A DNA stretch of 64,000 nt from Apoderus coryli (Eukaryota > Arthropoda > Insecta > Coleoptera > Attelabidae). Position numbers and translations under genes: made by a program. The notes beneath the pieces are model-generated. The model saw nothing but the letters and a program-made list of their open reading frames with translations. It did not search any database and was not told the origin of the DNA. How positions within the stretch are numbered: the first letter of the stretch is position 1; every line of letters starts with the position of its first letter. The DNA lies in NCBI GenBank assembly GCA_911728435.2, contig OU452204.1, positions 19,592,001-19,656,000 on the forward strand, in the 5' to 3' direction. Below, piece after piece: positions 11,844 to 23,475 of this stretch.

Positions 11844-12085
11844 ATGTCTACAAGAAAACGTATAACTCTAAGGTTACTACAAAAGTCCGAAATAATAAAC
11901 CGAATTGTAGCAGGAGAAAGTGTCAGATCTATGGGGTTATAGGTAAAAATAAGGGAGGTAACAGAACTTATTGCAGTCTTTCCTCAAAATGAAGATTTCA
12001 GAGCGAGTTGCCTTCAGAAATTGATTTGCGGAGAATCGCAGTAGATTCCTTTAGAGCTAAACTAATAATTAATTAATGCGTACAC
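11844..12085 (+). pseudogene. Possible pogo/Tigger-type DNA-binding fragment
   Basis: From the ATG at 11844 the frame reads RKRITLRLLQKSEIINRIVA then GESVRSMGL and a stop. This resembles the N-terminal psq/CENP-B-type helix-turn-helix of pogo-family transposases, which begin with KRK..TL..K.EII..+..GESV. Beyond the stop the same frame reads TELIAVFPQNEDFRA, and a shifted frame reads VDSFRAKLIIN; I cannot place these. It could instead be another element type. Confidence 0.4.
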
Positions 12086-12554
12086 GCTCTTTATGGATGC
12101 ATCTAATGCAATCATGCAGTTTTAGCATACTATTCACTAATCCGGACTTCATTCAAGAAAATCCATGAAAACTTGATTTGCAATGTGTTTAAAAATACAA
12201 AATGTTATTGTCATTTCCCCACATGTCCAGACACTTTTTCCATAATTGTCTAAAAACTATACGCAGCATAATAAAATTAGTGTATGCATATTTTGGCGTG
12301 AAAATTAACTGCACTTTGTCGGTAATTCGTTTAAACGGAAATCGGTAATTACAACTGTAATTTGAGGGAAAACGGTAATTGTTCAATCATATTTTGAGGA
12401 AATAGAAATATTAGCATTCCAATTTTCGTGGAAAATATCTAATAATCAAAAATTAACACGATTATTATTGATGCATTGCATAGGATGCAAATTAATATTC
12501 CTGATAGATATTGCACCAAAAATAGATTATCCTCTATGAGCTATATGAAGTCAA
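12086..12554. other. No recognised feature
   Basis: AT-rich spacer, nothing assigned. Confidence 0.4.
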
Positions 12555-12857
12555 AACCAATATTGTTGACATGAACAATCATTCTCTATACATAATATGA
12601 CTGTATAGTTATACCATTCGTTTTCTCAACAACACAAGGAGATGCTTCCGTTATCAGATGTTCAGAAGTTTTCTTCTGTTATTCTCTCGTGGTTGGACCT
12701 TCCAATGAATATCTTGGGAGTGTTTGGAGCGAGCAGTCACCTACGTATTTGTTTCCTATATCATTCCAGAACGTCCAGGATGTGCGAACTTAGGTAACAC
12801 GTAACAATTTGGTATCAGAAGTGGGATTGTTGTCAAAATTATGACTTCTAAAAGACC
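12555..12857 (+). mobile_element. Possible LTR retrotransposon 5' end with primer-binding-like site
   Basis: A GC-richer segment ends in GTAACA, followed three bases later by TGGTATCAGAAGTGGGA (12810-12826). A TGG-initiated 17-mer a few bases after an LTR end in CA is the layout of a tRNA primer-binding site, and TGGTATCAGA is a common form. An ATG at 12842 opens a frame of only 15 codons. I found no second LTR and no gag or pol, so this would be a truncated remnant. The left edge is a guess. Confidence 0.3.
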
Positions 12858-14074
12858 TGCGCCTTTAAGCATTATTTTCTATTACTGATAAATCTCTTCT
12901 GAACGAACAAGAAACATAGGAATCATCAGAAAATTTATCTTGATTTTAAACAGTCTTCAATGATTACACACTTCATTATTAGGGACAAATTTTATGTTTG
13001 CACTGAAATGTTGCATTTTGGCGGAACTGCTCAGAGACTTGAGGTTTGACAACACTAAACGCTCACAATGAGACTCCAAACATAACGATAACCTCTTAGG
13101 TTAACATGATTATCCTAAAGGACATGCCGTAATCTCAACGTAGCACAACTTCTTTAAAATCAGGACTTCTCTCTTCCCAAACTACACAAGAACAATATAC
13201 TTACCGTTAAGACCAATCTTTACTATGCGTCCAATCACCAACAAAAAGAATATTGAAGAACATCATTAACAAAAATGGACTCTTGACAATTTAAATAACA
13301 AAATTTACACGTTTAAATTCAGCAATCCACTTCTCTACCATTTTTCTCGATGGAGCAGAGTTCGGATAATGTTTATCAAGCCATTGTTTAGTTACCACTG
13401 TATTTTTTTTTTTCATCAAAAACCAATGCTTTATCAAAACTTGAAATTAATAATAAGGCAATAACATTTATGAGGAGATTTCAACCCCTATGGAAGCCCC
13501 TATGCAAATTTATATGAAAACTTGAAGAACCAGGTATAATTACCACCCTTCAACTTTTATTTCTACTATTCCAACATTTTTTTTTAATATGCAACGAGAT
13601 TCCGTCATAGGAAAAAAACTTCACCCTCAATTAAAGCTAATGTATTTTAATTAGTTTTAAATTTATACAGCTTTCTGAACGGATTGAACTTTCTATATAG
13701 ATATAAAGACGTGAAGTGGGCTATTAAACTTATACTCCTGTATATCCTACAATATATATATATCTACATATTTTCGTGACTTTATAAATAAGTTTAAGGA
13801 ATATTCAGCTGCAAATTTGCATATTATTGATAAATTATTTTGTAATGCAAAACGCCTATCCTGTTGTTAAATATTTATTAATTTTTATGTACAGCATATC
13901 CCACTTCTGACAGTAGCGGCTAACTATACCACTCGTGCATGTAAAGCTAAATGTCATAAGACTATATTAGCACTCCACGATTTTTACCGGAAATAAGAGT
14001 TTTAGATGTAAATAACCAGGTTTTACTCAACTATAATTGAGATTCATAGCCGCTACAGGAATCCTTCTAAATTT
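12858..14074. other. No recognised feature
   Basis: AT-rich spacer with no supported feature; small ATATAT runs near 13750. Confidence 0.45.
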
Positions 14075-14713
14075 ATGGATATGGATCAGCACCTTAATTT
14101 TGGAGGCAGTATCGATATAACAAATGCTCGTCTTCCATTGAAAACTTCTGAAGATGTAGATAGGGATTCTGTTGTGCAAAAAATAATTATTCGTTTGGTT
14201 TTTGAGATTTCATATCAACATTCTTGTAAGGAAGTTCATAGAACCAAAGAACCCTTAATGGTTGCTGCACTGAATCAGCTTTGTCTTGGGTGAGTTAAAA
14301 CAAAGACAATTCTCCCTGAAAAATTCACAGAACTTCCGAAGAAGCACAGCAGAATCCTCCCGAAGCTCATCCGTTGAAAAAGTCGAAACAATGAAAGATG
14401 TATCATCCGAAAAAGTTGAGAATATCTCAATAACCTACAACAGAAACAAAACTGGCCCCTAGATTGGTCTAGAATAATTGATAGTCCTTTTGTGCGTCGC
14501 ATACGTATTTGTGAAACTGACATACTGCTGCCTATCACCCAAGAATGTCTTAATCCGCCTCAATGCCGGTTCCAGGATTCACTCGATCAAAGGCTTAAAT
14601 CCCAGCTGGAGCCTCACCCCGTTCTGTACATCCCACAATCTCTCCGTACACAGACTCCATAGCTGTCTGTGTAGATTTCCCAGCACTCTGAAACCAATGC
14701 TGCTTTCGTGAAA
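14075..14713 (+). pseudogene. Unidentified decayed coding region
   Basis: Composition becomes more coding-like here. Frames separated by stops read DITNARLPLKTSEDVDRDSV, then after 14320 LDWSRIIDSPFVRRIRI, then CLNPPQCRFQDSLDQRLK. The stops and frame changes suggest a dead gene, most likely from a mobile element given the surroundings. I do not recognise the family. Chance is possible but less likely, because the amino-acid composition is unlike neighbouring AT-rich frames. Confidence 0.3.
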
Positions 14714-14803
14714 TAATCTTATTTCTACATAAGAAAATAATGAGTTTGTCAAGAATGCAAATCTGGAAAAGCATTTACAATTTCACCAGTTAGAATATAA
14801 TAA

Positions 14804-14998
14804 AGTAGGTAATTTGATAGAGCGTGCGATTCGCATGTGGAAGGTTCTGGGTTCGAATCCCACCTCTGGCAATATTTTTTTCTCTCTAATTTTTGGAATA
14901 AAGTACCTATAGTTTGTTACGTTATTCGTAAACAAAGTTGTTGTTGTTGTCTGTAGTGGTTTGTGAGCAAATAAAGTTTATCGATCTATCTATCCATC
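14804..14998 (+). repeat. tRNA-derived SINE, copy 2
   Basis: The head ATAGAGCGTGCGATTCGCAT leads to GGTTCTGGGTTCGAATCCCA, which contains a textbook pol III box B (GGTTCGAATCC). The body then matches copy 1 at 6.3 kb through GGCAATATTTTTTT and AAAGTA...GTTACGTTA. The 3' end is a short TCTATCTATCCATC run, the kind of simple tail SINEs carry. Box A is degenerate. Confidence 0.7.
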
Positions 14999-17900
14999 AT
15001 GTTAATAGAACCTCAGCTTCACATCATAATAAATAATGCCCAAGTTTCTTTCATACCATAATAATACCATCATTCAAATTCGGTCGCAATTTTGACTCAA
15101 TTAAGGTTTGAGAATTTTTCGGACAATAGATAATTGACTTTAGTATAGAAATATTAATAAACTTGGTACATCATAAAAGACGAAATAGCACAATTATAAA
15201 ATACAAAGCACCAGGTGTACCGCAAATACCTTCCACGCTGTCGTAATAAAATATAATTTTAATTCATTCAGCACCAATACTCATATTATACAGGTATGTA
15301 TAAATATATAAACGTACACACAAATTTCACCGATATGATCTCTGAAAATGCAGCTATTAAGGGTTCATATTTACTGCCCGATTTAATCTTTAATGTATAA
15401 GGTCTTAAAATTTAATAGTTTATTCGTTATTTATACTTTTCTATACTGAATGGGTATTGAATTAATAACCGGGAGCCCCATGTACGTTTCGATTCCATTA
15501 ATTTACAATTGTTATTTCTGACCGATTTACATTTCGTTAACATTTTTATTCGGTTTTTATCAGATACAGACACATTTTATATCTGTTAAAATATTTCTTG
15601 TCCGCCTTTTGTTTTATTTTTTTTTTCTTGTTGCTGCTAGTGATCATATTTTATAATTCGCAAATGATACTAATGAACTCTGTAATGTAAATTATCGAGA
15701 ATGCGATCGATAATCGCTTGCACAAGATACGCCTTGATTTACAAGTTCAATATGGTATAATATGACAAATTAATTAACTGGTTGCAATTTTAGTTCTATA
15801 CGAGTGCCCAGGATTCTTTCTGTTTTTATTTATCTGAGAAATCGATATAACTGATACTACTCTACTTCAGAATATTACTCCGAAGCTGTTTTTCTTGACA
15901 CTGCAGAATTAAAGCGACAGGATCAGAAATGGTCACGTTCCAAGGCTCACAGCTTTTAAAAATCTTTTCGAAATACAATCAGAAACAGTTTTGGCATGCT
16001 CAATTTGAGGTTACATGTGTGTATATAAAAATGTAGCTCCAATGAAAGTGAGCATATAACTGAGCCGCTCACTTATCATATAATATATTGTTTAGACTGA
16101 GCGATTTAGATTTGGACATTTGACATTGTAGGAGGCTTTGGGAACGTGCCCAATATGCATTTATTATATCTGAACATAATATCCTGACCAAACTTCCACT
16201 TTAGTGAAGCATAATGACACATAGAAGATGCCAATGATCAATTTACTGTTTAGTCCACGCTAGGCATAATTTTGCCCATGTAATGTTTCATGTACTAAAT
16301 ACTAAAGCCTTGAAGGACCGCAAGGACCAATTTCGAACAACATCTAAGATGTTGACATATTTTCTGAGCTATTCAAAATATGGCTAAATCTCTCAGAGTC
16401 TGCACCCACAATCAATAATGAAAAAAGCGCCTGTAACAAATATGCTATGCTGCCAGAATTTATTTCCAATTATCGCTATCCTACACCTCGTACTTATTAT
16501 TCACGCAATACCGTAATTAATCCGAAATCTATTTACACCCGACACACTCGCAGATGCTTCATTAAACATAAACTTTATTTTCCCAAGTTTATTTTATTTT
16601 TGCTAAAATAATTTGGTTCCTCAAAAAATTCCATATTATTTTATTTCATTCAATTCAATTCATTCAAAATCTGACAACAACCAAGAAAAATTGCGAAAAA
16701 TCGCGGATGCCACACTTTATTTGAAGATTTTCACCGTAAACGTATTCAACATGAACCAAATCTGGCAAAATTATCTGATATTTGAATGAAATTTGATTTG
16801 AAATGACACAAGTTGACACATTTGGCATTCGAATATTGATTTTTTACCGTCCTCACCAAACGGGTTACAATTTTAATAATAAAAAAAGTTCAATGAACTG
16901 GGGGTCATAGAGATGCAAGAAATGTATCGATATATTCCATTCGATCTCAATTTCTTTTTAAGGTTGAACTATTGTATCGAGGATTGCAACTGAGTCTATT
17001 GGCCGCTTGTACATAATAATAAAGTCCTAAGTGAGATCCTTGGAGAACTTCAAAATAAGAGCTTTACTGTTCATTAATCTTTGATGAGCATAGAACAGTT
17101 GGAAATTAAGTTTTCGAAAATCATATGAGATAAATTAAATACTTATGCGTAAGTATTATAGGGTTTTGAAGGATTTGAAGATGAGTTGATAAGGTCGGGA
17201 AAACAATACGAGGCAAATAAAGACCAGATGATTTCCTTTGCTTCAAACCAAAATATTTACTATAAGTAATTGAGTTCTTAAAAAAAAAACCGATTTCATA
17301 TGAAACGAAACTGCTAGACTCATGTTTCTTTCAGAAATAATATCCCCGGTCAAATATACCTATATGTATACAACGGCTGTAAGCATCAAATTTAAATAAC
17401 TGAATATATAAATTTCTGATAAACCGCTATGCATAGTGTATGAAGCAAATTTGATAATAAATAAAGTTAAATAATGCCAATATTGTAATGTTCGTCATAA
17501 ATATGTAACAGAAAAAAAACTCTATTACGGTTTCGAATTTAACTTGCCTATTTTCTATATTAGAATAAGACGCTTGTACTTCTAACATAATAACATTTAA
17601 GGTATAATCACATTTTCCAACTAATAGGTACAAAATAATAACGATTTGACACTTGGCTTCAAGAGCAAAGCATCTCTAATCTTGAGAGAATGTGTTTAAC
17701 ATATTTCTGACAACACTGCATTTCTAGCACAAAATATGCCATAGATTTGTTAAGCTCGGATTAGTCTGATAACGATATTTCATCGAAAGTAGACATGATT
17801 TTCTTGTTAAAAAATCCAAAACGATTATTTCCTGTGTGCAACTATGTTATGTCTAGAGCAAACCGTAATACATTTTAATGTTATGTCAATTTTATTTATC

Positions 17901-18345
17901 CGTAAAAAATAAATGTTGTCATTAAATTTTATAGCAAATAATATAAAGCTTTATGAAATCACTTTGAGACAAAAAAGTACCTGCCTTATAAATATGACCA
18001 TTTGGTGTCTTACAAATTGCCTTGTATTTTATATTTTAAGCGACCTATATATTTTTTAACTACAATTTATATAAAACATATACAGATATAAACATTTTTA
18101 AAATGTCTGAACCATAAATGAACTTAATAGGTATGTACATTTTCTACAATTACGAGGATAAGGTGAAAAGATTCTGGCCTTCTCGTCAGTATATGTCACA
18201 TTTTTATAGTTTGTTAGAACACTGCCATTGCCTAGCGTACTTAATGTCAGGACAATACAGAGCGCTATGTATATGTATGTTCACCAAAATGGCCCTCGAT
18301 GAACGATTTTATTATCAACAAAACACTTGACGTGTAAGGTTGTGC
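14999..18345. other. Long unassigned AT-rich stretch
   Basis: About 3.3 kb in which I find no gene, transposon protein, tandem array or inverted terminal repeat. Frames longer than 60 codons (17427-17633 minus, 18118-18330 plus) have biased, AT-driven composition and no domains. It could be old, unrecognisable repeat sequence or intronic or intergenic host DNA. Confidence 0.5.
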
Positions 18346-18347
18346 TA

Positions 18348-18368
18348 CACACAAAAAAATCTATGGTC
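18348..18368 (+). repeat. Left terminal inverted repeat
   Basis: This 21-bp end begins CACACAAAAAAATC and matches the complement of the right end at 19 of 21 positions. A TA target dinucleotide precedes it. Confidence 0.75.
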
Positions 18369-19329
18369 TAATTGAACCTATTAGAGTCAATCTGAACCTT
18401 GCTTAGTCATGAATAGGAGCAAACCAAAGGTAGTGTCAAACTAAACCCAAGCTTATGGTCATAATATAATCATATGTTAGTTTCAGATCGAAGCTATCAT
18501 TATAATCAATTTGAAAATACTGGTTTTATTTATAGTTTTAATTTGACATTAGCTTATGCTCAAATTGCTGATACTGATATCATCAGTTTAAAACTCAATA
18601 AATTCAAAATGAGAAAATATTAGTTCCAATTTGATTTTAACTTATAATCATTTTGATAATAAATATATGTTAATTGACATTAGCTTATAGTTAAATTGAA
18701 GATGTGATATACTCAATTTGAATGTATTTATTACTAAATTGATTACAGGTTAAAGCTAAATTGAAACTAATATTTCCCCATTATAGTTAAAATTGAGTAT
18801 CGTCAAGTTTCATGTTGATAATAGATTGAATAATTTGAAACATAGATTATGTTCATTTGAATCTTATGATTTTTAAAATAACTCTTGGAGATTTTCATAC
18901 TCGAATTAAAACTAGTGAACTATTTTCTTTTTGAGTGAATTTTTAATTAAAAATATTGTATTAAAATACCCAATATTAAACTGTTAAATTTCTATTGGTA
19001 CTAGTTTTTTAAATAATTATAATACTTATAAGCAATAACTTCAATGAACTCAAAAAATGAATATATCGCACTAGTATTAATTTGTATATATTACCAAGAA
19101 TTAATTTTAAAATCATAGGATTATAGACAAGCAGTGACCAAAGTTAATGATTAGAGCGATTATTACTACCTACCATACTTATTCAATCAACTCAACTTTT
19201 AGTAGGTACATATAGCATGACCGTTTTTCTTTTATATTTACGTTATTTTAAATATAAAATGAAACAAGCATAATATAATTTAAATTCGTATATTTTAAAA
19301 TAATAAAAATTAACATAAATAGCTACATA

Positions 19330-21508
19330 CTAATTTAAAAGAGCTTTGCCCATAAGTGAGCCTTCAAGTATACTTTTCAAATTAAACTGGGCAGTAGAGC
19401 CAGTATCAGTTACGGATATTATATCAAATAGATTATCACTCTGAATTCTGAATATTATCAACCTTTTCAGTGACCGTGCTGGCCACAGACGTATAGAAGG
19501 CGATGATGATCCTCCTGAAAAATAAATAAAAATTTAAAATGTTGCTTGTTTTATAGCTTGTTAAGATAGGTAATGTTTATCTATCTTAACAGATATAGCA
19601 ACAGAAATATTCATAATAATAATAAATAATAGAACGACTTTATTTAAAACACTTCATAATTAAATTAATAAGAATATTAATGAACAACAAGCATGTTTCT
19701 GTTTGAAATTATAAGTAGGTAGATATAATTTTATTACATAGTGATATCATTAGAAAATTTTGAACATACCAAAAACTCCGAATTTTTGTGCGGAAGTCTT
19801 ATTCTTGCGCCAACAGAAGGAACCAATTCATTTAACAAATTTTCATTGAAGTCTTGGAGAATATCCGGCGTAATATCATTCTCTTAAAAAAAAAAAAAAA
19901 AAACAACAACTATATTTACAGGTTGTTCACAGCTAAATTCACCCCCATTACATTTGCAATTTGATGAATATACCTAGGTAGCGTTTACAAGTTTTCACTA
20001 CGACGTTTTGTTTTTGAAAAACTATCATCAACTTGGTTTTTTTCAATACGGCCCTGGATTTTTTATTGTTAAATTTAAAGTCATTTTCAAATAAAAAATA
20101 GGTGCTATATCTGACGTAATGGTTTCAACAAGTTTTCAGAGTTTTTAGCACTTATTTAAAATTATTCAAGAAAAATCGCCATAGTTTGGCACTCAACTGA
20201 CTAAATGCAGAGTAGTAAGGTCTTAAAAAAACATTCTTTCGTCGTTACTCACAATTGTTATTATTTGACAATGTATTTCTATCTCAGTACTACGTTTTAT
20301 TCTATACGCGGTTTTTTAGATTTAGATCAAATTTTTATGCTTTTTGAAGTTATTAAAAAAACGCCTTTCTCAGATGCATACTCGAAATAAGTACAAAACT
20401 ATGGCGATTTTTTGGGAATAATTTTAAATTGCAGCTAAAAACACTAAAAACTTTTTTAAACCATTACATGTGATATACCACCTATTTTTTAATTGAAAAT
20501 GGCGTTAAATTTAACAATAAAAAATCCAGGGCCGTATTGAAAACAACCAGGTTGATGATGATTTTTTAGAAACGAAACGTCGTAATGAAATTTTTTAAAA
20601 GCTATCTGTTTCCCCTCAAAAAGTAAAAATGAGAAAGTGCTTTGCATTCTTTTATATCTCTAAAAATAATGTCAGAAATAAATAAAAGTCGCAAAAAATT
20701 GATTTTTCAAAAATGTTTGAAAATGCTAAAGTTGAAAACACTATTTAAAAGGTGTTTAAATTGTACAACTTGCCTCTAATTTAACTGAGATTGTAACTCC
20801 TACCGTTTCCAAGATTCCAATACTATCGCATTCTTATCTTGGACACAGTGTATACATATATTATACTTCTGTCTGGACGTGGCTCTACTTTCTTATTTAA
20901 AATTACAGCCCTATTTTTTTTATTTGATTTTGGCATTCTCCTGAAAATTCTAAAGAAAAGTTATTTACGTCAGAAATTTCTTCGAGATGTTTTAAAATTT
21001 TACGCGGAATTACGTTCAATACCTATTAGTATTATTCAAAAATCTTGTAAACAAGGTAATTGTTAATAAATCTCAACTTGGAATGTCAATAGTTAGGTAT
21101 AATTGATTTAATTATTAACTGTTAATATTTTTATAGTTCAAATACAAATAGACGAATTTCTGACGTTAATTTAGTTAAGTTAAATGTAAATATAAGTAGG
21201 GTATACGATATATCAAAATTTTTTAGAATTTTCAGGACGCTGCCATAATGAATTAAACAATAGGGTAAATAGGTATACCTACTAGAATAGGAAAATACAC
21301 TCAGGCAAAAAGCGTGTTACCTGGCCGGTTCGCATATGTTAATAAAACAAAATATTATTGTATATAATATTAATTTGATACCACCACACCCTTTTATTAT
21401 TAAGCATATCAAAAATTATTTAGAACAAGAAATAGTATTGTAGGTACTTACCCAAGGATCTGGATATTCTTCTTCTGAACAATTCCACGTTTTAAGAAGA
21501 TCCTCCAT
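19330..21508 (-). CDS. SAM-domain-like gene in three candidate exons, probably decayed
   Basis: Exon 1 (21508-21452) starts with ATG and reads MEDLLKTWNCSEEEYPDPW, ending at a GTAAGT donor. Exon 2 (19880-19770) follows a poly-T tract and AG acceptor, joins in phase 0 and reads NDITPDILQDFNENLLNELV then PSVGARIRLPHKNSEFL before a GTATGT donor. Exon 3 (19514-19330) follows a TTTTCAG acceptor and holds 60 codons including FNLKSILEGSLMGKALLN and a stop. The order 'LL..W....Y...F', 'ITP..L..+N..LL.EL.P.+G.RI+' is that of a sterile alpha motif, a helical protein-interaction domain. The C-terminal part resembles uncharacterised arthropod proteins that follow such a SAM. The exon 2-3 junction is out of phase (0 against 1), so an exon is missing, a splice site differs, or the copy is dead. 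Intron 1 (about 1.57 kb) contains a palindrome. Confidence 0.5.
19981..20188. repeat. Left arm of a large imperfect palindrome
   Basis: This arm is the imperfect reverse complement of 20394-20603. Shared blocks include AATACGGCCCTGGATTTTTT and ATCGCCATAGTTT. The 205-bp spacer gives a foldback of about 620 bp inside intron 1 of the SAM-like gene. It contains a minus-strand copy of the recurrent stem-loop motif at 20001-20031. Confidence 0.85.
20394..20603. repeat. Right arm of the large palindrome
   Basis: Inverted partner of 19981-20188. Its outer part, from about 20542, continues into a repeat shared with 39.0-39.36 kb, so the palindrome was built from a dispersed repeat. It carries the stem-loop motif at 20552-20582. 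Confidence 0.85.
20542..20854 (+). repeat. Dispersed repeat family A, copy 1
   Basis: About 310 bp matching 39031-39358. Shared landmarks in order are AACCAGGTTGATGATG, CGAAACRTCGTA, CCTCAAAAAGTAA, TGTAACTCCTACCGTTTCC and the end TCTTATCTTGGACACA-GTGTATA. The terminus resembles the TTATTTGGACACCCTGTATA-type ends of insect DNA repeats. It probably inserted into the SAM-like element. Confidence 0.8.
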
Positions 21509-22045
21509 AAGTAGGCTATGGTTAATTGATTTATTTGAGAATAATAAAGATTAACACAAACACTAGCACTTTTGTACACAATATAATTGATAATAAAATA
21601 GATAATTGTTAGAAAAGTTAATATTCGTATACAAATTTGGACCTACAACCTATTAGGTAGACCTGTGAATGCGAACTGCGAAACGAAACACAAAAAGCCT
21701 CCAAAATCACAATATGGTAAAGTCCCGAAAATGACGTCACTGCCTTAGTTTGAATTTGAAAATAGCAATGGTCATTGTGACAATAAATATTTTTTTATGG
21801 TCAGATTGAACACAATTTTTCATTTTATAATTGAATTGATTTTATTTTTTGATGATAACCGTATGCTCAATTTGAGCATTTAATATTTTCATTTAAAGAT
21901 TAGAATGTGATCGAAATGAACTTAATATATCATTGATCTCTGAACATAACGCTGTGTTTGTTCAGATAATATCTAAGCTGCAAAATGAAACTTAGTGGCG
22001 TCTATTTGAAGATATTTTCTTGACCATACCGGTATTATCATTTTT

Positions 22046-22066
22046 GACTATAGACTTTTTTGTGTG
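22046..22066 (-). repeat. Right terminal inverted repeat
   Basis: Ends in GACTTTTTTGTGTG, the complement of the left end with two mismatches over 21 bp. It is followed by TA. Confidence 0.75.
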
Positions 22067-22112
22067 TAAGTAGAAATTGAAGAAGTTAGAAATCATCTTT
22101 GTTTATGGAATA

Positions 22113-23345
22113 AATCTTTATTTATTTATTTGGATTACATAAAAACCATAAAATTAACATAAATACATAATGTTTCAAAATTATAAATGATACCTACAAA
22201 CAATACAATCAGAAAAAAATAAACAAAGTAAAAATAAGAATGGTTTAAACAACAAATACTATTTATCTAAAAATCACTTTTTTAATATAAGAAATAGTTT
22301 CTTAAATCTTATTTGTATTGTTTTGCTGTGATATAATGTTGTTGGTTACGTGCCATTTAAGTAAATTGAAATGATGACCATATTGATTTATAGAAAGATA
22401 TAACGACTAGACAAGGCCCTGACGAAATTTATGTTTAATAAACGAAACGTTGGCTTGAAGTTAGTATTCAAAAACACATCCATATCGTTACTCACCGAGT
22501 CACAAACAGAACACATTTCAAACAATGGCCAAAAGAGCAGCAAGTTGGTACGTGCGGTTGGTAAGTAAAAGCTAGAACCATAATTACGCCTTCCCGTATT
22601 TGGAGTATGAAAAGGTATCATTGAAAGTAAGTCAGGAGAGTCAATGATGCCATTCACGATCTTGAATAGGAACACGAGTGAAGCATAGTCTCTACGCTTA
22701 TCAAGAGGTACCAAATTAAACCGGCCAAGAAATATTTAACAAATCTTCGCTGAATCCTAAGCTATTCGAGTGCAACGCTTTCCCGTATTTGGAGTATGAA
22801 AAGGTATCATTGCAAGCAAGTCAGGAGAATCAATGATGCCATTCACGATCTTGAATAGGAACACGAGTGAAGCATAGTCTCTACGCTTATCAAGAGGTCC
22901 CAAATTAAAACGGCCAAGAAATATTTAACAAATCTTCGCTGAATCCTGTCTAGGCTATTCGAATGCAACACATAACCAGGACTCCACACAAGAGACGCAT
23001 ATAATATTGCAATTTCGATCGAACAGAAGAATTTTACCGCATAAAAAAACTCAGACTCTTATAGGAAGACGAAGCCATATCAACCACATGCCGCACCAAA
23101 CTAAGTTTAGCGTCAAAGAGCACTTCCAGATCCTTAACCTCATCGTCCATTTTAAGCGGAACAGAGTCAATGCTATACACAAATCTTATTGGATTTATTT
23201 TACGAGTAACAACATTTATCCAAAATTAAGATCAAGCTTGTTTTGAGTCAAGCAGGACATTCAAATCATTCTGCAATTGAAGACAGTCAAAAGTTGAGGT
23301 AATCAGTGAATAAACCTTAAAATCAGCAAAAAGTATCCCCTTCCT
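22113..23345 (-). pseudogene. CR1/Jockey-group LINE 3' part with an internal tandem duplication
   Basis: On the minus strand the copy starts near 23345 with ILFADFKVYSLITSTFDCLQ, the motif C region with the second catalytic Asp lost, and continues through LKMDDEVKDLEVLFDAKLSL and RRFVKYFLG-like sequence. It ends with LDKRRDYASLVFLFKIVNG and IIDSPDLLSMIPFHTPN (frame 22714-22388). The 3' tail is an AAAT run complementary to 22113-22131. There are many stops and frame changes. A 189-bp stretch is duplicated in tandem (22591-22779 and 22780-22968). Confidence 0.82.
22591..22968. repeat. Tandem duplication of 189 bp inside the LINE
   Basis: TTCCCGTATTTGGAGTATGA begins at 22591 and at 22780. The two copies remain very similar through AAATCTTCGCTGAATCCT, so the duplication is younger than most of the LINE's decay or arose late in it. 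Confidence 0.9.
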
Positions 23346-23475
23346 AAGGAGACATTTCAAAAAATATATAGAAAATCTTCTTCCGGATTCTGATATAATA
23401 ATGTCCGATTTACAGAATAGATGTATCCAATATCTTGATTTTCCTCTACTATTCTTTTAAAGGCATGTCACGATC
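23346..23475. other. Short spacer between divergent LINE fragments
   Basis: No feature recognised. The two neighbouring LINEs point away from this spacer and have different C-termini, so they are not an inverted single insertion. Confidence 0.4.

Larger units (their letters stand above)
18348..22066 (-). mobile_element. 3.7-kb TA-flanked DNA element carrying a spliced SAM-like gene
   Basis: The element starts with CACACAAAAAAATCTATGG and ends with the inverted complement, matching at 19 of 21 positions (18348-18368 against 22046-22066). TA dinucleotides at 18346-18347 and 22067-22068 flank it, as a TA target duplication would. Next to the ends are subterminal repeats: TTGACATTAGCTTAT occurs twice on the left near 18540 and 18665, and a near-palindrome ATGCTCAATTTGAGCAT lies at 21863-21879. 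The minus strand carries three candidate exons of a SAM-domain-like gene with its first ATG near the right end. No DDE transposase is visible, so the element is either non-autonomous with a captured gene or a type I do not know. TA target choice fits Tc1/mariner-like integration, but other families also use TA. Confidence 0.7.
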
